Positions 22,040 to 34,687 of a stretch of 64,000 bases of DNA are shown here, piece by piece. Below the pieces are notes generated by a model. It did no database searches. It was not told the origin of the DNA and was given only the letters and a program-made list of their open reading frames with translations. This DNA comes from Gerris lacustris (Eukaryota > Arthropoda > Insecta > Hemiptera > Gerridae). A program made the translations under genes and the position numbers. The stretch covers positions 158,224,393 through 158,288,392 of the forward strand of contig OX578276.1 of NCBI GenBank assembly GCA_951217055.1, written 5' to 3'. Each line of letters opens with the position of its first letter. The first letter of the stretch is position 1.

Positions 22040-22257
22040 AATGGATTTAATCTAATTTTCTTTATTTATTGTTTAGTTAGTATTAGTTTATCGCGCACGT
22101 TCTATTAGTCAAAACGTTCTATTATTTTACATGTTCAAGGAATGTCAGTGACATGACCCTAAAATCATGTTTCAAGTCATAATACTAATGTATTGTTTAT
22201 TTATTTTTTTCTTATCTTAACTATAAGTAATTATTAATTACAATCAAGTTTCCTTTG

Positions 22258-22296
<39 letters not shown>

Positions 22297-22297
22297 A

Positions 22298-22392
22298 GAA
22301 AAGGATTTCTGTCTTGTAATTTTTGAAATCGGAGACATTAAATATGATCGATCTTATATAGCTTCCGTTACCTTCTGCAAGCTCGGAAGCAT
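22298..22392 (-). repeat. Family C fragment
   Basis: GCTTCCGTTACCTTCTGCAA followed by GCTCGGAAGC is the family C start on the minus strand, with CAGAAAAGGATTTCTGTCTT at its inner edge. Confidence 0.75.
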
Positions 22393-22756
22393 TATTTGCA
22401 ACAAAATAATAATAGAACATTTTAAATAATTGTTTTTTTCTGTTCTTTATTTCTTTTTTGTTCCTTTTTAAAAGAAAAAACCACAAATCGAGCAGATCCA
22501 ATTATTTTCCAATTCATACTGGAACCTTTTTTTTAAAAAAAAAAATGAATAACGTAATAACTGAATCTGTTCGAATAAAAAAAGGTAGACCAGTTTAACT
22601 ATTCAATTTCCATCGATTTTCTTTTTTCACCAAGAAATTGTATTATGTGTATGAAAAAAAAGGAAAGCTTGTAGATAAAATTGAATTGTTTTTTGGGGGG
22701 GAGGGGTTGAATGTATTTCAAACCAAAAGAAAACGAATGAATTTCAATTTCCTTTT

Positions 22757-23430
22757 TAGGGTCCGTAGGCAAAACCAAGGACCCTTATATTTTCCTGCGT
22801 GTGTCTGTCCGTCCGTACGGTCGCCTGCTCTCACGGCTACACCTTTCATCCGATGACTTTGAAATCTGGCATATATGTGTATAGTAGCTTCCCACACATT
22901 TTAAAAATATAGCGTCTTAAACAAATTATTTTTCAAAAAAAAAAATAGGGTAAAAAAACTTATGGGTTACAATTTTTTATCCACACCGTGAGGGGTATCA
23001 TATGAAAGGGTACGTCGAGCTGATTACAAAAAAATATATTTCTTTGGTTATAACTTTAATAGGGCGAGCTTAGGCAAGTTTGAATTGGGTTTGAAACGTG
23101 TCCCCCCCCCCCTCCATCTCGCTTATGTGAAGTGCAAAAAATCTGAAAAATCTTCGACCAAAAGTAAAGATACCACTTTTTGGAAATTTCGAAAAAAGTA
23201 TTATTTTATTTTTTATTGACAAAATACGTTTCTTTATAACTATGCTCTTTTCGATGTATTTATATGGTTCAGTGGCAAAAAATACTTTATCAAAAGTTTG
23301 TTTATGTGTTTTGAGAATATCAGACCCATTGGATAGTTTTTCAAAGTAAACTTTTTAGCATTTTAAAAAACATCATGAATAGGGTACTACTTAAACCTCG
23401 CTGTGTGCTGACTAGCACACACTTGACCTG
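22757..23430 (+). repeat. Family B repeat, full length
   Basis: It runs from AGGGTCCGTAGGCAAAACC to CTCGCTGTGTGCTG..GCACACACTTGACC. The C-run at 23101-23111, ATATGAAAGGGTACG and AGGGCGAGCTTAGGC match the copies at 2.87 and 39.4 kb. Confidence 0.75.
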
Positions 23431-23524
23431 TTTATTTTCTCATTGGCGTCCCTACCACATATGGTGTAATGATCCAGGTCAAAGTTGTGCTTTCTTTAGC
23501 TAGGGCTGTGACTTTTTCTCTATT

Positions 23525-23645
23525 ACTGATGGAATGAGAATGCTGGTAAGCTTGTGATTTCAGATACCGGGTTAAGATTCAATAATATTGAATCTTAACC
23601 CGGTATCTGAAATCACAAGCTTACCAGCATTCTCATTCCATCAGT
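23525..23645. repeat. perfect 60-bp palindrome
   Basis: The left arm 23525-23584 and right arm 23586-23645 are exact reverse complements by my reading around a single central base at 23585. It lies about 150 bp from the Penelope-like coding fragment on the minus strand. Confidence 0.93.
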
Positions 23646-23792
23646 TATAGAAAAGGATAGATCAGTATAGAAAAGGAACATCTTGCTACCTCTACACTGA
23701 AACTGATGTATGATGTTGGATTGGAGAGGTTTAGGAACAGTGACCTTCAAGGGAGTAAACAAGCTATGAATACTATGCCTGGAGTACGAAGC

Positions 23793-24296
23793 TCATACCT
23801 TGCTGGTAACATTGGATAAACAATGTAAATACATTAATATAAGGCAGTTTGTAAAACTCTTTATCAACTGATTACAGCGGTTGGTGACCGTGTTGTCCGA
23901 TACAATATTAGTTTTACACCAAAGACTACTGACTAGAGTCAAAGGTAACTTGTTAACTAATAGTAAATCAAACACAGCAATACGGGTTTTATCAATCAAA
24001 GTAGAGTTGCTGAGCGTTTCCACCCGCTTTATCTGGTTAACAGCACAATTAACATTCTGATGCATTGGGTGAGCACTTGAGCAGAGGTAAAACCAAGAAT
24101 ACGACTGGAAGAACAAACAACAACAAGGTTTACGAAACCCATCAGTAATCAGTTTACCAGAAGGGTTGCGATGAACCGCCATGTCTAAAAACGTTGATTT
24201 GGAATCCTGAAGTCTAGGTGATGGATTATTGGTGCTGAGAAGTATAATATTAATGGTATTTTGAATTTCCCGGCCAGAAGATCCGTTAATTATCAT
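23793..24296 (-). pseudogene. Penelope-like reverse transcriptase C-terminal fragment
   Basis: The 167-codon frame contains DSKSTFLDMAVHRNPSGKL, then ITDGFRKP, SAHPMHQNVNCAVNQIKRVE and LSNSTLIDKT. The order LPFLD-V-R, T-YRKP, HPMHQK is the RT thumb and linker region of Penelope-like elements. No GIY-YIG domain follows in this copy and a frame break after FRKP is likely because the family has a conserved tyrosine-rich stretch there. The same superfamily left a GIY-YIG fragment at 1.8-2.2 kb. Confidence 0.65.
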
Positions 24297-24299
24297 ATG

Positions 24300-24895
24300 A
24301 ATAACCAGATGTTATTATAAGCCATGTACAGTACACTATATGCCATCATAGCAACCCGGAAAATAAATATACCGATTTCGGGTGTAACAAGTTTTCTCAG
24401 TCGCAAGTTAAGAACCGAACCAAACGGTCACCTTTCAGAACTCGTTAACACCCGCACGTTTGCCGACTCACCCGGAAGCAACCATCATCTACTCCAGTGT
24501 CCAAGGAAAAGAAGGCTGGACCTCCTCAGCCTTCTACTTCTCCCCAGGTAAATGCAATGTTAAAATTCATATTTTTAATTCATATTATTCTAGCAAGTGG
24601 GTTTTACGATGATGCCTAGTCATCTTAACCCTCAACTACTTTAATATATAGAGTATAAAAAATTGTCTTTTATTCGCAATCCTTACGTCTTCCGTCCCTA
24701 TTTATAGATTCCATTTAGTTAATGAATTAAATGATTTTCTGCTATAGCAAAGAGAATGTTATGTGTTGTCTTTTCAGCAATCACTGATAGGTTGATGATA
24801 ATTCTAAATCTATAGAAAACCATTATTATGTCGAACACTTTAGGTTACGTTTAATTCAATGAATATTTATTTTAACTCTGCTAGTGTTATTAACT
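24300..24895. other. unrecognised sequence
   Basis: A 75-codon frame at 24324-24551 ends near CCCCAGGTAAAT, which looks like a splice donor, but no upstream acceptor gives a consistent frame and I recognise no product. Confidence 0.3.
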
Positions 24896-24899
24896 CTAT

Positions 24900-25028
24900 T
24901 GCTTCCGAGCTTACCGAAGGTAACGGAAGCTATGTGATCGTTCTGAAGAACGAAACAATTTTGTCTCCGATTTCAAAAATTCCAAGACAGAAATCCGTTT
25001 CAGACATCAGGCAACATTTTTGGTTCCA

Positions 25029-25060
<32 letters not shown>

Positions 25061-25505
25061 GTTCAATTTTTGCGAACCAACATATCTTAAAAACTACACG
25101 TCCGATATTAATGAAATTTGGATGGTAGGTCATAATTAGCTCATTGTTGGTCCCATATAAGTTTCAACCTTCTGCGATAATTCTTTTCTCTTCCACATGC
25201 GCACAAACATACATTTATATACACCTATAGCTTCAAAAGTACTCATCTGATTTGTATGAAACTTTTATAGTTTATTGAAAGTAGTCCGCAGATAGCCCTA
25301 AATTAATTTGAAAAGTCTGCGTTCTTTAACATTTGCTAAATTGATACTTTATTTTATGTAAAAAATCCAAACAATTTTGACAGATTAAAAAAACGGGGGA
25401 AACAATTATACAAATTAGACAATAATGGCTCGTAAAAGTATAGAGTCAATAATGTACATGATAGGATGCGAGGAAGCTATGTGCCACACCAATTGGCAGT
25501 CTATT
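24900..25505 (+). repeat. Family C repeat, full length
   Basis: It starts GCTTCCGAGCTTACCGAAGG, has (TGTC)n at 25028-25058 and GATATTAATGAAATTTGGAT, and ends AGGATGCGAGGAAGC..GCCACACC. The start and the reverse complement of the end (GCTTCCTCGC) form an imperfect 10-bp terminal inverted repeat. Confidence 0.75.
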
Positions 25506-25509
25506 TTTT

Positions 25510-26500
25510 CATGACTTTATTTTTTAAATTGAACGATGGTATTTAACAATAATTTTTTAAAAAAAAAAACATCCTTGAAATGGTACAATTTTAGTGTTGC
25601 TATAGGAGCGTGAAGTAAAAATAATAGGCTTCGAAACCACAGCTGCATTTTTCAGAGGTATTTGCCGAGCATTACAAAACAAAATGGGGCCTACTTCTAT
25701 ATAGGTAGAGTGGTGTTCCTCTCTAAAATTCCGTTTCTCCCTTTTTTCTAGAATTACTAAAGCCCCCCCCCCCCCGCCAATTGAGGAAAATTGAGAAAAA
25801 GCCCTTTTTCTGTGGAAGCAGGGTTGAATATGTTTGTGGCATTGGAAAGAATTTCAGTACTTGAAAAACAATAGTTTAAAAAAACCAACTAAGTCGTTTT
25901 TTTTCATATGGCTGCCTGTTTCAATAATTTACTTTTTCAGGGTCGGTAATCTCAAACAACCCACACACATATTATAACTTATCGTCTTAGTATTTTTTCC
26001 ATTCTGTCTGTCCGTCTGCTATAATTATTAATATGAAACTTTGCTTGTCATCAGAGTCAACTTATAGAGGAAGTTGCGTACAATTTCAAAATTAACCAAT
26101 GAAAACAGAACAATAGAAATTTGCTGAAATAAAATCGTAGAACCTTTGCGCAAGATTATCGTATGTGGAGCGATGCGATAAACTTACTTCACATTATCAA
26201 AGCAATCTGTTTGCAGTAAGGTAATACTAAGGGAGTAAAGTAAGTGATTGCGCCCTGAGTGATGAAGTTGGTTCCTGAGGCGAAGCCGAGGCAACTATAA
26301 CGTGGTGATAACTATAAAGTGATTTTTCCTCCACAAGGGAGAAAAAAATGGAAAGATTTTAATTTTAAATTATTTTATTCAACAAAAAAATCCACATTTT
26401 TATATTATTTATTTAAAACAAAAAATAAAAAAGTTAGATACAATATTAACAATTATCAACTTAACTTAACTTATATTTAAATAAAAACGATCAAATTTAA
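25510..26500. other. AT-rich spacer with a small family S fragment
   Basis: Contains a C-run at about 25765-25775, and at 26225-26345 a degenerate family S piece (AGTAAAGTAAGTGATT, CCTGAGGCGAAGCCGAGG). I see no genes. Confidence 0.45.
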
Positions 26501-26504
26501 AATA

Positions 26505-27078
26505 CACTGCCAATTAGTGTGGCACATAGCTTCCTCGCATCCTATCATGTACTTTATTGTTATATTAACATTAAAGTTTTATTACTTTATTGTTATATTG
26601 TTTATTGTGTAAGAACAATTAACATTTTTTAGCTATCTTAAACACTTTATAAGGGTGTCGCTGTAGGTTTTACTAAAAAATTGTATTTGAAAAAAATGTT
26701 CGTCTCATTGAATAGATAAGGTTTGATTATTTTCCCGACCGAAAATTCCACTTTTAAATTTGAAGTTCACGTTTACGCGAACGCTGCGCGTGAACGCTTG
26801 AACGGATAACGTTGTCCAACGAACTCGACCTGAGCATTGGTAAAATAAACATGTCTACCGAATTTCATCAAAATCGGGCAACATTTACTCAAGTTATCGT
26901 CGCACGTTTCACGATTCGCGGACACACAGACCGACAGACAGACAGACACGGAACCAAAAATGTTCCCTGATGTCTGAAACGGATTTCTGTCTTGGAATTT
27001 TTAAAATCGGAGGCATAAAACTTTTTTGTTCTCAAAAGTGAACACAATGCTTCCGTTACCTTCGGTAAGCTCGGAAGC
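26505..27078 (-). repeat. Family C repeat, full length
   Basis: On the minus strand it runs from GCTTCCGAGCTTACCGAAGG (27059-27078) to AGGATGCGAGGAAGC (26530). GACA units at 26930-26950 are the TGTC tract. Confidence 0.75.
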
Positions 27079-27267
27079 AAAATAGATGAATAAAAACGCA
27101 AATAAATTTTCTTGCATTAATGTTTGATGTGTTTGTTACGAGTCTGTAAATGTGTGCCCCACACATACTTACAGATTATTATACTCCCCGCTGGCAGGAA
27201 ACTAACACTCTGTTAAGGAATGTCATTTATGATGAATTTTTTCTTCAAATAGGGGTTTACAATAAAA

Positions 27268-27846
27268 AATAGACTGCCAATTAGTGTGGCACATAGCTTC
27301 CTCGCATCCTATCATATACTAAAACAATTATTGTTATATTACTTTATTGTAATATTGTTTATTTTGTAAAAACTATTAATAGTTTTAGCGATCTTTAACA
27401 CTTCATAGCGGTGTCGCTGTTGGTTTTACTAAAAAATTGTATTTGAAAAAAATATTTGTCTCATTGAATAGATGAAGTTAGATTTTTTCCCCGACCAAAA
27501 ATTCCAATTTTAAATTTAAAGTTCACGTTTACGCGAGCATTGCTCGTGAACGCTTGGACGGATAACGTTGTCCAACGAACTCGTCCTGAGCATTGCTAAA
27601 ATGAACATGTCTACCAAATTTCATCAAAATCGGTCGACATTTACTCAAGTTATCGTCGCACGTTTCATAATTCGCGGACACACAGACCGACAGACAGACA
27701 GACAGACAGACAGACACGAGACCAAAAATGTTCCCTGATGTCTGAAACGGATTTCTGTCTTGGAATTTTTGAAATCGGAGGCATAAAAGTTTTTCGTTCT
27801 CAAAAGTGAACACAATGCTTCCGTTACCTTCGGTAAGCTCGGAAGC
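27268..27846 (-). repeat. Family C repeat, full length
   Basis: A second minus-strand copy next to the previous one, with the same order: hairpin start near 27846, GACA units at 27690-27717, and the GCCACACTAATTGG end near 27280. The pair is in direct orientation with about 190 bp between them. Confidence 0.75.
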
Positions 27847-28184
27847 AAAAGAACTAATAAATTTAACTAAAAACAACACAATTAATAAAACATTTACTCA
27901 AAACCGGGAGCGTTTTAAAACAAACCAAAGAAATATGTATTTAAAAACAGCTGATTGCGAATCATGTTTGTAATAAAAAGTGTTGCCAACTTAAATCTTC
28001 GTAAAATCCGTTTGAACGCAGTTCTTTTACAAGAATTAAGTTGGGTGCACTGAATTTACGGGGAGTTATGCCATAACTCCCTGCTATAACTCCCTGTGGC
28101 TCGGCCAGGCAGTTAAACACGTAAAACTCTAAACACCAGGCAGAGAAGTTAAATTCATCTCCCGTCTGGAGGTAATAGTTATTT

Positions 28185-28385
28185 AAGCACCTAGGGAATA
28201 ATGTAAGATATTATTTCCCGCGTGACTGAGTTGATTCCTGAGGCAAAGCGGAAGGAATCAAGGCAACTAAATCCCGAGGCGAAGCCGAGGGATTAATGCC
28301 AATTAGCTCCCGAGGCGCGCTGAGGGAGATAATTATAACAAGGGAAATAATGCATTATTCTTGAGGTACATACAAAATTTTATCA
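28185..28385 (+). repeat. Family S fragment
   Basis: CACCTAGGGAATAATG, CCCGAGGCGAAGCCGAGGGA and GCTCCCGAGGCGCGC match the family S start. Confidence 0.7.
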
Positions 28386-28654
28386 GCAGAAAAAACGCTG
28401 TATAAGATTTATTCAACAAAGAAAACATTCGTATTTCTTTATTAAACGAATTTAATACAGAAATTAAATAATATAAATTATTTAAATGATTTAAAACAAC
28501 TAATTCACTTTTAAAGTATTAAAAAATAAAATTCAACGAAAGCTAAGCAAAAGTAAACAAAACATGGTAGAATGACTCGCAAATCAATCTCCTCTATCGT
28601 CACACTGGCTGAGGCTATATATTATATATATATATATATTCAATTTTTTTTTTA

Positions 28655-28735
28655 AGTTGGTAGTATTCATACTACGGAAAGATTAAATTTTACTTTAAAT
28701 CAAATTATAATTATCAATAACTACAGGAGACATAC
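28655..28735 (-). repeat. SINE body fragment, same family as 55.24 kb
   Basis: GTAGTATTCATACTACGGAA, then ATTAAATTTTACTTTAAATC and ATAACTACAGGAGACA match 55241-55320 closely. Here it runs directly into (CATATA) and (TA)n and the tRNA-like head is missing. Confidence 0.65.
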
Positions 28736-28737
28736 AT

Positions 28738-28842
<105 letters not shown>

Positions 28843-29263
28843 TATAGTTTTATTAATGTTGTATGAATGCGTTAACAGAAAATTCACTCTTACTAAGTTA
28901 ACAGGCACACTGATATAATATGATATTATATGTTGAAACTTAATTTGTAGCTTTATCAGATTTATGGTTTGTACATGCAGTAGTACAAATTACAGACAAT
29001 TCTATTATCTTGATCAATTAAATTAAATTTAATTTATATAAAACTAACTGCTTGTAGCCAACTTACACGTGGCATATATAATGCCGTACATTTATCTCAT
29101 TTAATATATGCTCGTTCCTTAAACCTATTTTACCATTTGTTCCTTATGATTTATTTTACTTTTTTAAAAAGGTTATTTTTTCACTACTATTCCTTTTACT
29201 ATCAATTCCTTTTAGGTGTTCACATTAGGTCTAAACCCGATCAACCTAATACAAATATATGTC

Positions 29264-29393
<130 letters not shown>

Positions 29394-29429
29394 CAATGTA
29401 ATACCGTGTTTTTGCACACTGCAATAAGG

Positions 29430-29868
<439 letters not shown>

Positions 29869-29869
29869 T

Positions 29870-30377
29870 AATTATACGTCGAAACGCGTTTGTGAGTTTA
29901 AAAAAATTGTGGTGACAATATTGTTGTGTTACTTTCTACCATCCTCTCTAGTCATAATTACAAATATTGACTTAACTGATTGATTTTGTAAGCGCAAAAA
30001 TGCTTATTTTAAATGTTTATAGGCTCCAAAAAATGTAAACGTACCTTTGGCCCAGGTTTTCGGAAATTGTATAATTATTTGGCTTTAACCGGGTTTGGAT
30101 GAAAGGGAAACATTTTAAGGTCGGGTTCAAGTAAAGATATGTCTTACGAAGACCCTTTTTCATTTTTGTGTAAATATAAAGTTTATGTTTAGAGTAGTTT
30201 TAAGTGTGTGTACTTGAGAAATAAAGTACTTAAAACAACTTGACTTTGAAACTTTAAGCATTTCTTTGAAGCAGCTGTTTGAAGATGTAATTATGCTCGG
30301 CCAGAGGTAGAAGGCAAATGAGATTAAACAGTTTGAAGATCCTTTGAACCCTTAATAATAGTAGACATGTTTCTGTA
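29870..30377. other. AT-rich sequence, no genes
   Basis: I see no motif beyond short T/A runs. Confidence 0.4.
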
Positions 30378-30731
30378 GACATTATCTAATCATTATACTC
30401 TACAATTAATTTGATAATAATTTTATTGTTGACTTAGACATTATCTAATCATTATACTCTACAACTAATTTGATAATAATTATATTGTTGACTTAGACAT
30501 TATCTAATCATTATACTCTACAATTAATTTGATAATAATTATATGGTTGACTTAGACATTATCTAATCATTATACTCTACAATTAATTTGATAACAATTA
30601 TATTGTTGACCTAGACATTATCTAATCATTATACTCTACAATTAATTTGATAACAATTATATTGTTGACTTATACATTATCTTATCATTATACTCTACAA
30701 TTAATTTGATAATAATTATATTCATTTATAT
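30378..30731 (+). repeat. 59-bp minisatellite, 6 copies
   Basis: GACATTATCTAATC starts at 30378, 30437, 30496, 30555 and 30614, with a sixth, TACATTATCTTATC, at 30673. Spacing is exactly 59 bp. Copies differ by a few substitutions. Confidence 0.93.
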
Positions 30732-31160
30732 TATATTCATTTGTTCATTTAGTAACTAATAAGAGATAAGTGAATTTTCATTGTCTTTATATAAATTAAA
30801 CTTTACGTAGAGCTGTGATAATTTTTAATTGTTAATTTTATACTATTTAATTTGTTATGTGATGTGTTACTGGAGGTCATGTTAAGTTTTTAGTTTAATG
30901 TTAAGTTTAATGGGAATATTGAAACTGTTAGAATTACTTTTAAATAAAAATTGTGGAAACAATGTGAATGTGGGGCTTAGATTTAACCAGATTTGACAGT
31001 AAGTGTGGCAGCACTGAAATAAAATATTACTTATAATGATTTGTAGAGGTATGACTATTCTAATTATAACCATGAATTAAGATCAATGTATAGATGCTTG
31101 AAAATGACTCAAATGGGAGTCGAAATATAGCTAAATTGGACAACATGAAATAGAGATTTT
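30732..31160 (+). other. AT-rich sequence ending in a Penelope-terminus-like hairpin
   Basis: At 31106-31121 GACTC pairs with GAGTC and is followed by GAAATATAGC, the same suffix as in the Penelope fragment at 2749-2758. This suggests that 30.3-31.15 kb includes a Penelope 3' region, but no coding sequence supports it. Confidence 0.4.
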
Positions 31161-32500
31161 TCTTTATTAATACATCCCTTAAGACCCACAATCCCCGAAC
31201 CATAGAATTTATAGGGATCACATTCATTAACAATTTACGTATAAGAGTTGTGGTGTGGATACCAGAGAGTTTTGCATCGACTCATAAGAAGGAAAAAGTA
31301 AAAACAGTAAAAGCTTATTTAACTATTATTAGAACTTTTAATTTATTTAAATTGATATAAGTTGATTAAAGAGGAATTTTACTTTGATTAACTTGAGATC
31401 AAAGTTAACTAAGGAATTGTTTTCGTTCTTATCTCTTTCTTTTCTTATCCCAGTTAATTACTGCTGTATTTAAATTTGTAATTAAAGTTTTAAATTTTCT
31501 TTTAAAAGAATAGTTAAATGGAAAAGAAACAATCGAAGAAGGTTCTTTATTTATAAGTTTTATTCATTTATATAGACTTATAGTTACAACTTCTGTAACT
31601 TTTTTATAGCCGACACCCGTGGCCAATCAAATTGCATCCAGTAATCAGAATTTTACTCTTTTGAGAACGTATAATATGTTAATTTCAAGCATCACAAGGA
31701 GAAAGGTAAATCACGGTAATTATTTGGGCAATTTCACACTAGGCGACGGTATTCCCCGTCATTCGCAAAAGCAAAGTTTCTTTATGTGTCGGCGAAAACC
31801 AGGCCCTAGCTACCTTGCTTCCTGGGCGAAAATCTTAAAGGCCTCGCTTATTTTCGGCTTAGTCCAAGGGAGGGAGGGGGGGGGGGGGCTTTCTATGCCC
31901 TAAAGAGCCGAGAGAAAGAAGAAAATATTAAGTCCACAATTTCGATTTTCGCTTTCATTCTTCCCTTCTAACAAGATTTTGGCGTCCCTCCTAAATCGAA
32001 AAAATATATTGCGGATAACAAGAGCTTTCACATACAGAAACGACACCGCCAGCTACAGACGTAGCCTATTGAAACCGCCCTGAGCAAATAAGTTGGCAAT
32101 CAGAATATTAATCCGCCATAATAGCAGTCCATTAATGGCTTAGGCCACCAAAAATGCCAGTATACTTTTCATCGCCTCCAAGTAGACGACACTTCAAATT
32201 TACTTCTGTAGCTGCCAGTGACGTAGAAATTTATTTTTGAAGTAGAAATGGACTAAGTACCTCTGCAAAACTTCAAAGATATGTTTAGATCTATTTTTGG
32301 CTTAGAATTTAACCCTGCAGTGCACGGGTTGGGTCTATCAAACCCAGGGAGTCATACTCATTAGCAAAACACAGATAAAGGAGGTTCGTATTCCCTGCTA
32401 TACCTGCAAGTCAAACTTTCCTCAGTTCAGTGCCACGTTTTGAACAATTCACATCTCTTCTTTCTTTCATATGTTTTACCGCAAAATCACCATGTATTTT
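31160..32500. other. unrecognised sequence
   Basis: The 94-codon frame at 31619 ends in a poly-G run and shows no motif. I see no repeats shared with the rest of the window apart from simple runs. Confidence 0.35.
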
Positions 32501-32504
32501 GATC

Positions 32505-32815
32505 GTTACCGAAGGTAACGGAAGCTATGTGATCGTTCTAAATGTTTTGTCTCCGATTTCAAAAATTCCAAGACAGAAATCCTTTTCGGACATCAAGGAA
32601 CATTTTTGTTTCCGAGTCTGTCAATCTGTCACTCAATTTTTGCGAAACAACATATCTTAAAATCTTATTCCTCCGATTTTGGAAAAAAGATTGTATGGTA
32701 GGTCATAATTAGTCCATTTTTGGTCCCATATAAGTTTCAACATTTTAGGCGCCTATTTGTTTCTTTTCAACATGCGGAAAAACATTCAATAATTTATACC
32801 TATATATGCTATAGA
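32505..32815 (+). repeat. Family C repeat, degenerate
   Basis: GTTACCGAAGGTAACGGAAG, then CCAAGACAGAAATCC, TGTCAATCTGTCACTC in place of the TGTC tract, and CATATCTTAAAATC. Confidence 0.7.
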
Positions 32816-32821
32816 AGTCTT

Positions 32822-33625
32822 TTTGGAACGAAGTTCCTTATGACACGTTCTGGAGCCCGGGAGTGAATCCACAAAAAAACGACCAAAATCACCGTCACAA
32901 AATAACCGTCACAAAATCACCGTCACGCAAAATCAGTCACGAAATCTACAGATGACGATAACTAGTGTAAAAGATCACCGAGTTAGATGAAATTTGGGAC
33001 ACATGTTCATTTTACCAATGCCCAGGCTGAGTTCGTCGGAAAACGTTATCCGCCCAAGCGTTCACGCTCAACGCTCGCGTAAACTTAAGCTTTAAAAGAC
33101 GGGAAAAAGTGTTATTAAGGAAGCCTGTTACTTGACTTGTTTTGATTATTTTTGTTATATATGTCAAAAATGTCACTTTGTTTTGTATGTAAATAAAATA
33201 TAATCATGTAAAATTTCACCCTGATACAAGCAGAAGCTGTAGAGCAGGGAAGAGATATATTTTATAATATTTTAAATTAATTGGCCGGGTAGGTAGAAAA
33301 CAGTCCTATTTCAATCCAAACTCCTTTAACAAACATACTCTTTTACTATAAACTCATCATGATCAATTTTTTTCTTATATTCAATATATATTTATAGTAA
33401 GACGCTTGTTTTAATTATACAAATAATGATTTTCTTTTAATTTTGCCTTAACTCTGCTAGGTACAAACAGTTCGTTACTTTTAATTTTGTCTCTTTTCTA
33501 TCTCCGCCATTTATAAGTAGTTAGCAATGTATACGTACTTAGCAGTGTGATTTTAAAATTTATATTTAATGAAAAATGTAAGGAACTTCGTTCCTACCGG
33601 GTGTCCCGCGACACCACACCTATTG
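32822..33625 (+). repeat. Family A repeat, full length
   Basis: The left end has GGAACGAAGTTCC (32825-32837) and the right end GGAACTTCGTTCC (33582-33594) followed by CCGGGTGTCCCGCGACACC. Each end is itself a GAA-loop hairpin. Inside are a CACCGTCAC tandem, TTAGATGAAATTTGGGACAC and CGTTATCCGCCCAAGCG. At 33.37-33.43 kb it contains in single copy the 62-bp segment that is duplicated around the insertion at 40.4-41.1 kb. Confidence 0.8.
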
Positions 33626-33838
33626 TTTTATTCATTATTGTTCGTCATTCGGCAAATCAAGGTTTGCCGGAATTATAAATATACTATGTGGTATAAATGG
33701 TATATAAGCCTGTATTTAAAATTGGGAAAAAGTTTTTTAAACATAAACATATAGGTAGTTTAAAAATATAAAAATAATTGTTACTGTAAGGAAAGATTCT
33801 TGGATCAGCCTGATTACCCACACCTTGCATTAGGATAA

Positions 33839-34015
33839 TTAAGCCGAGTCCACACTATATAACAAAACACGGTGTAACATGTTATATAACTTTGTTGAAG
33901 GAAATTATATAACATGTTACAAAAAGTCTGATGAAAAAGTTATATAACTCCATGTTATATAACATTTTATTTGTTTTATAACTATGTTATATGTTATCCA
34001 CGGAGTGTCGGTAAC
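33839..34015. mobile_element. possible MITE with GTTATATAAC array
   Basis: The left end TAAGCCGAGTCCACAC resembles the MITE end at 18.98 kb. The interior is dominated by palindromic GTTATATAAC and ATGTTATATAAC units. The right end (CCACGGAGTGTCGG) is only weakly inverted to the left, so the element may be truncated. Confidence 0.45.
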
Positions 34016-34069
34016 ATCAAAGGATGTTTTTATAACATTTCTCCCCGCTCCCTCACTTCTCTCCCAATC

Positions 34070-34290
34070 AGAAATTAAATCGATCAATTATTGCACATGA
34101 TATTAGAGCTCAAAATCGAGAATTTAACAAAAAATGAAAAACATGTCTCTATTTAAGGTAGAAGGGATGGTCCTACGACAAAAAGTCGTATGACCAAAGT
34201 TGTAGATTATTTAAAATCAGTTAAACTTGTGTTATCAGCTTTTCGATACGACTTACAGTTTAGCCGCAATTTGGTTCTGAAAAAACCTTT
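34070..34290 (-). repeat. Family H repeat
   Basis: On the minus strand: GCGGCTAAACTGTAAGTCG, TCAGTTAAACTTGTGTTATC region, then CTACAACTTTGGTCATACG. Copies on the plus strand lie at 45.24-45.40 and 45.88-46.15 kb. Confidence 0.6.
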
Positions 34291-34687
34291 AAAAAAACAC
34301 TAAAATAACCTGCCTCTAAGAGCCTGGGCTCTTAATTCCCTGTACACTTTCGGACTTAACTAATGCACCTATGCATACCTACAACCAGAGAGGCACGGTC
34401 TTCCCTAATTCCAAACTAGGGCTCCTGATCGGCTCCTTCTTGGTACAACTCCTCCAATTAGATTCAAGGAAGTTCAAGATAGATTCTCCAATCAGCCAAT
34501 TGTAAACCCATTGGGTTCGGCTTGGGCAGTCTCCTGATTTGCTGTTCCAGAACTTAAGATTTTGTATATATCCATGGTAAGGGAGGACAATGTTTGATAG
34601 CTCATTTGATTTCTTAGTCTTGTTACTTGTTTCTTGATTAATTTTACTTGCGTAACTAGTTTCTTGATTGATTCTACTCGAGTCCGA

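Larger units (their letters stand above)
21326..22297 (+). mobile_element. jockey-like LINE, 5'-truncated, with poly(A) tail
   Basis: It carries an RT C-terminal coding part, a 3' untranslated region and about 35 A residues at 22261-22296, the poly(A) end typical of the jockey clade. A family C fragment follows directly. Confidence 0.75.

Noticed and set aside
24324..24551. Exon ending CCCCAGGTAAAT
   Set aside because: The donor looks good, but no acceptor gives a consistent open frame and there is no recognisable product.
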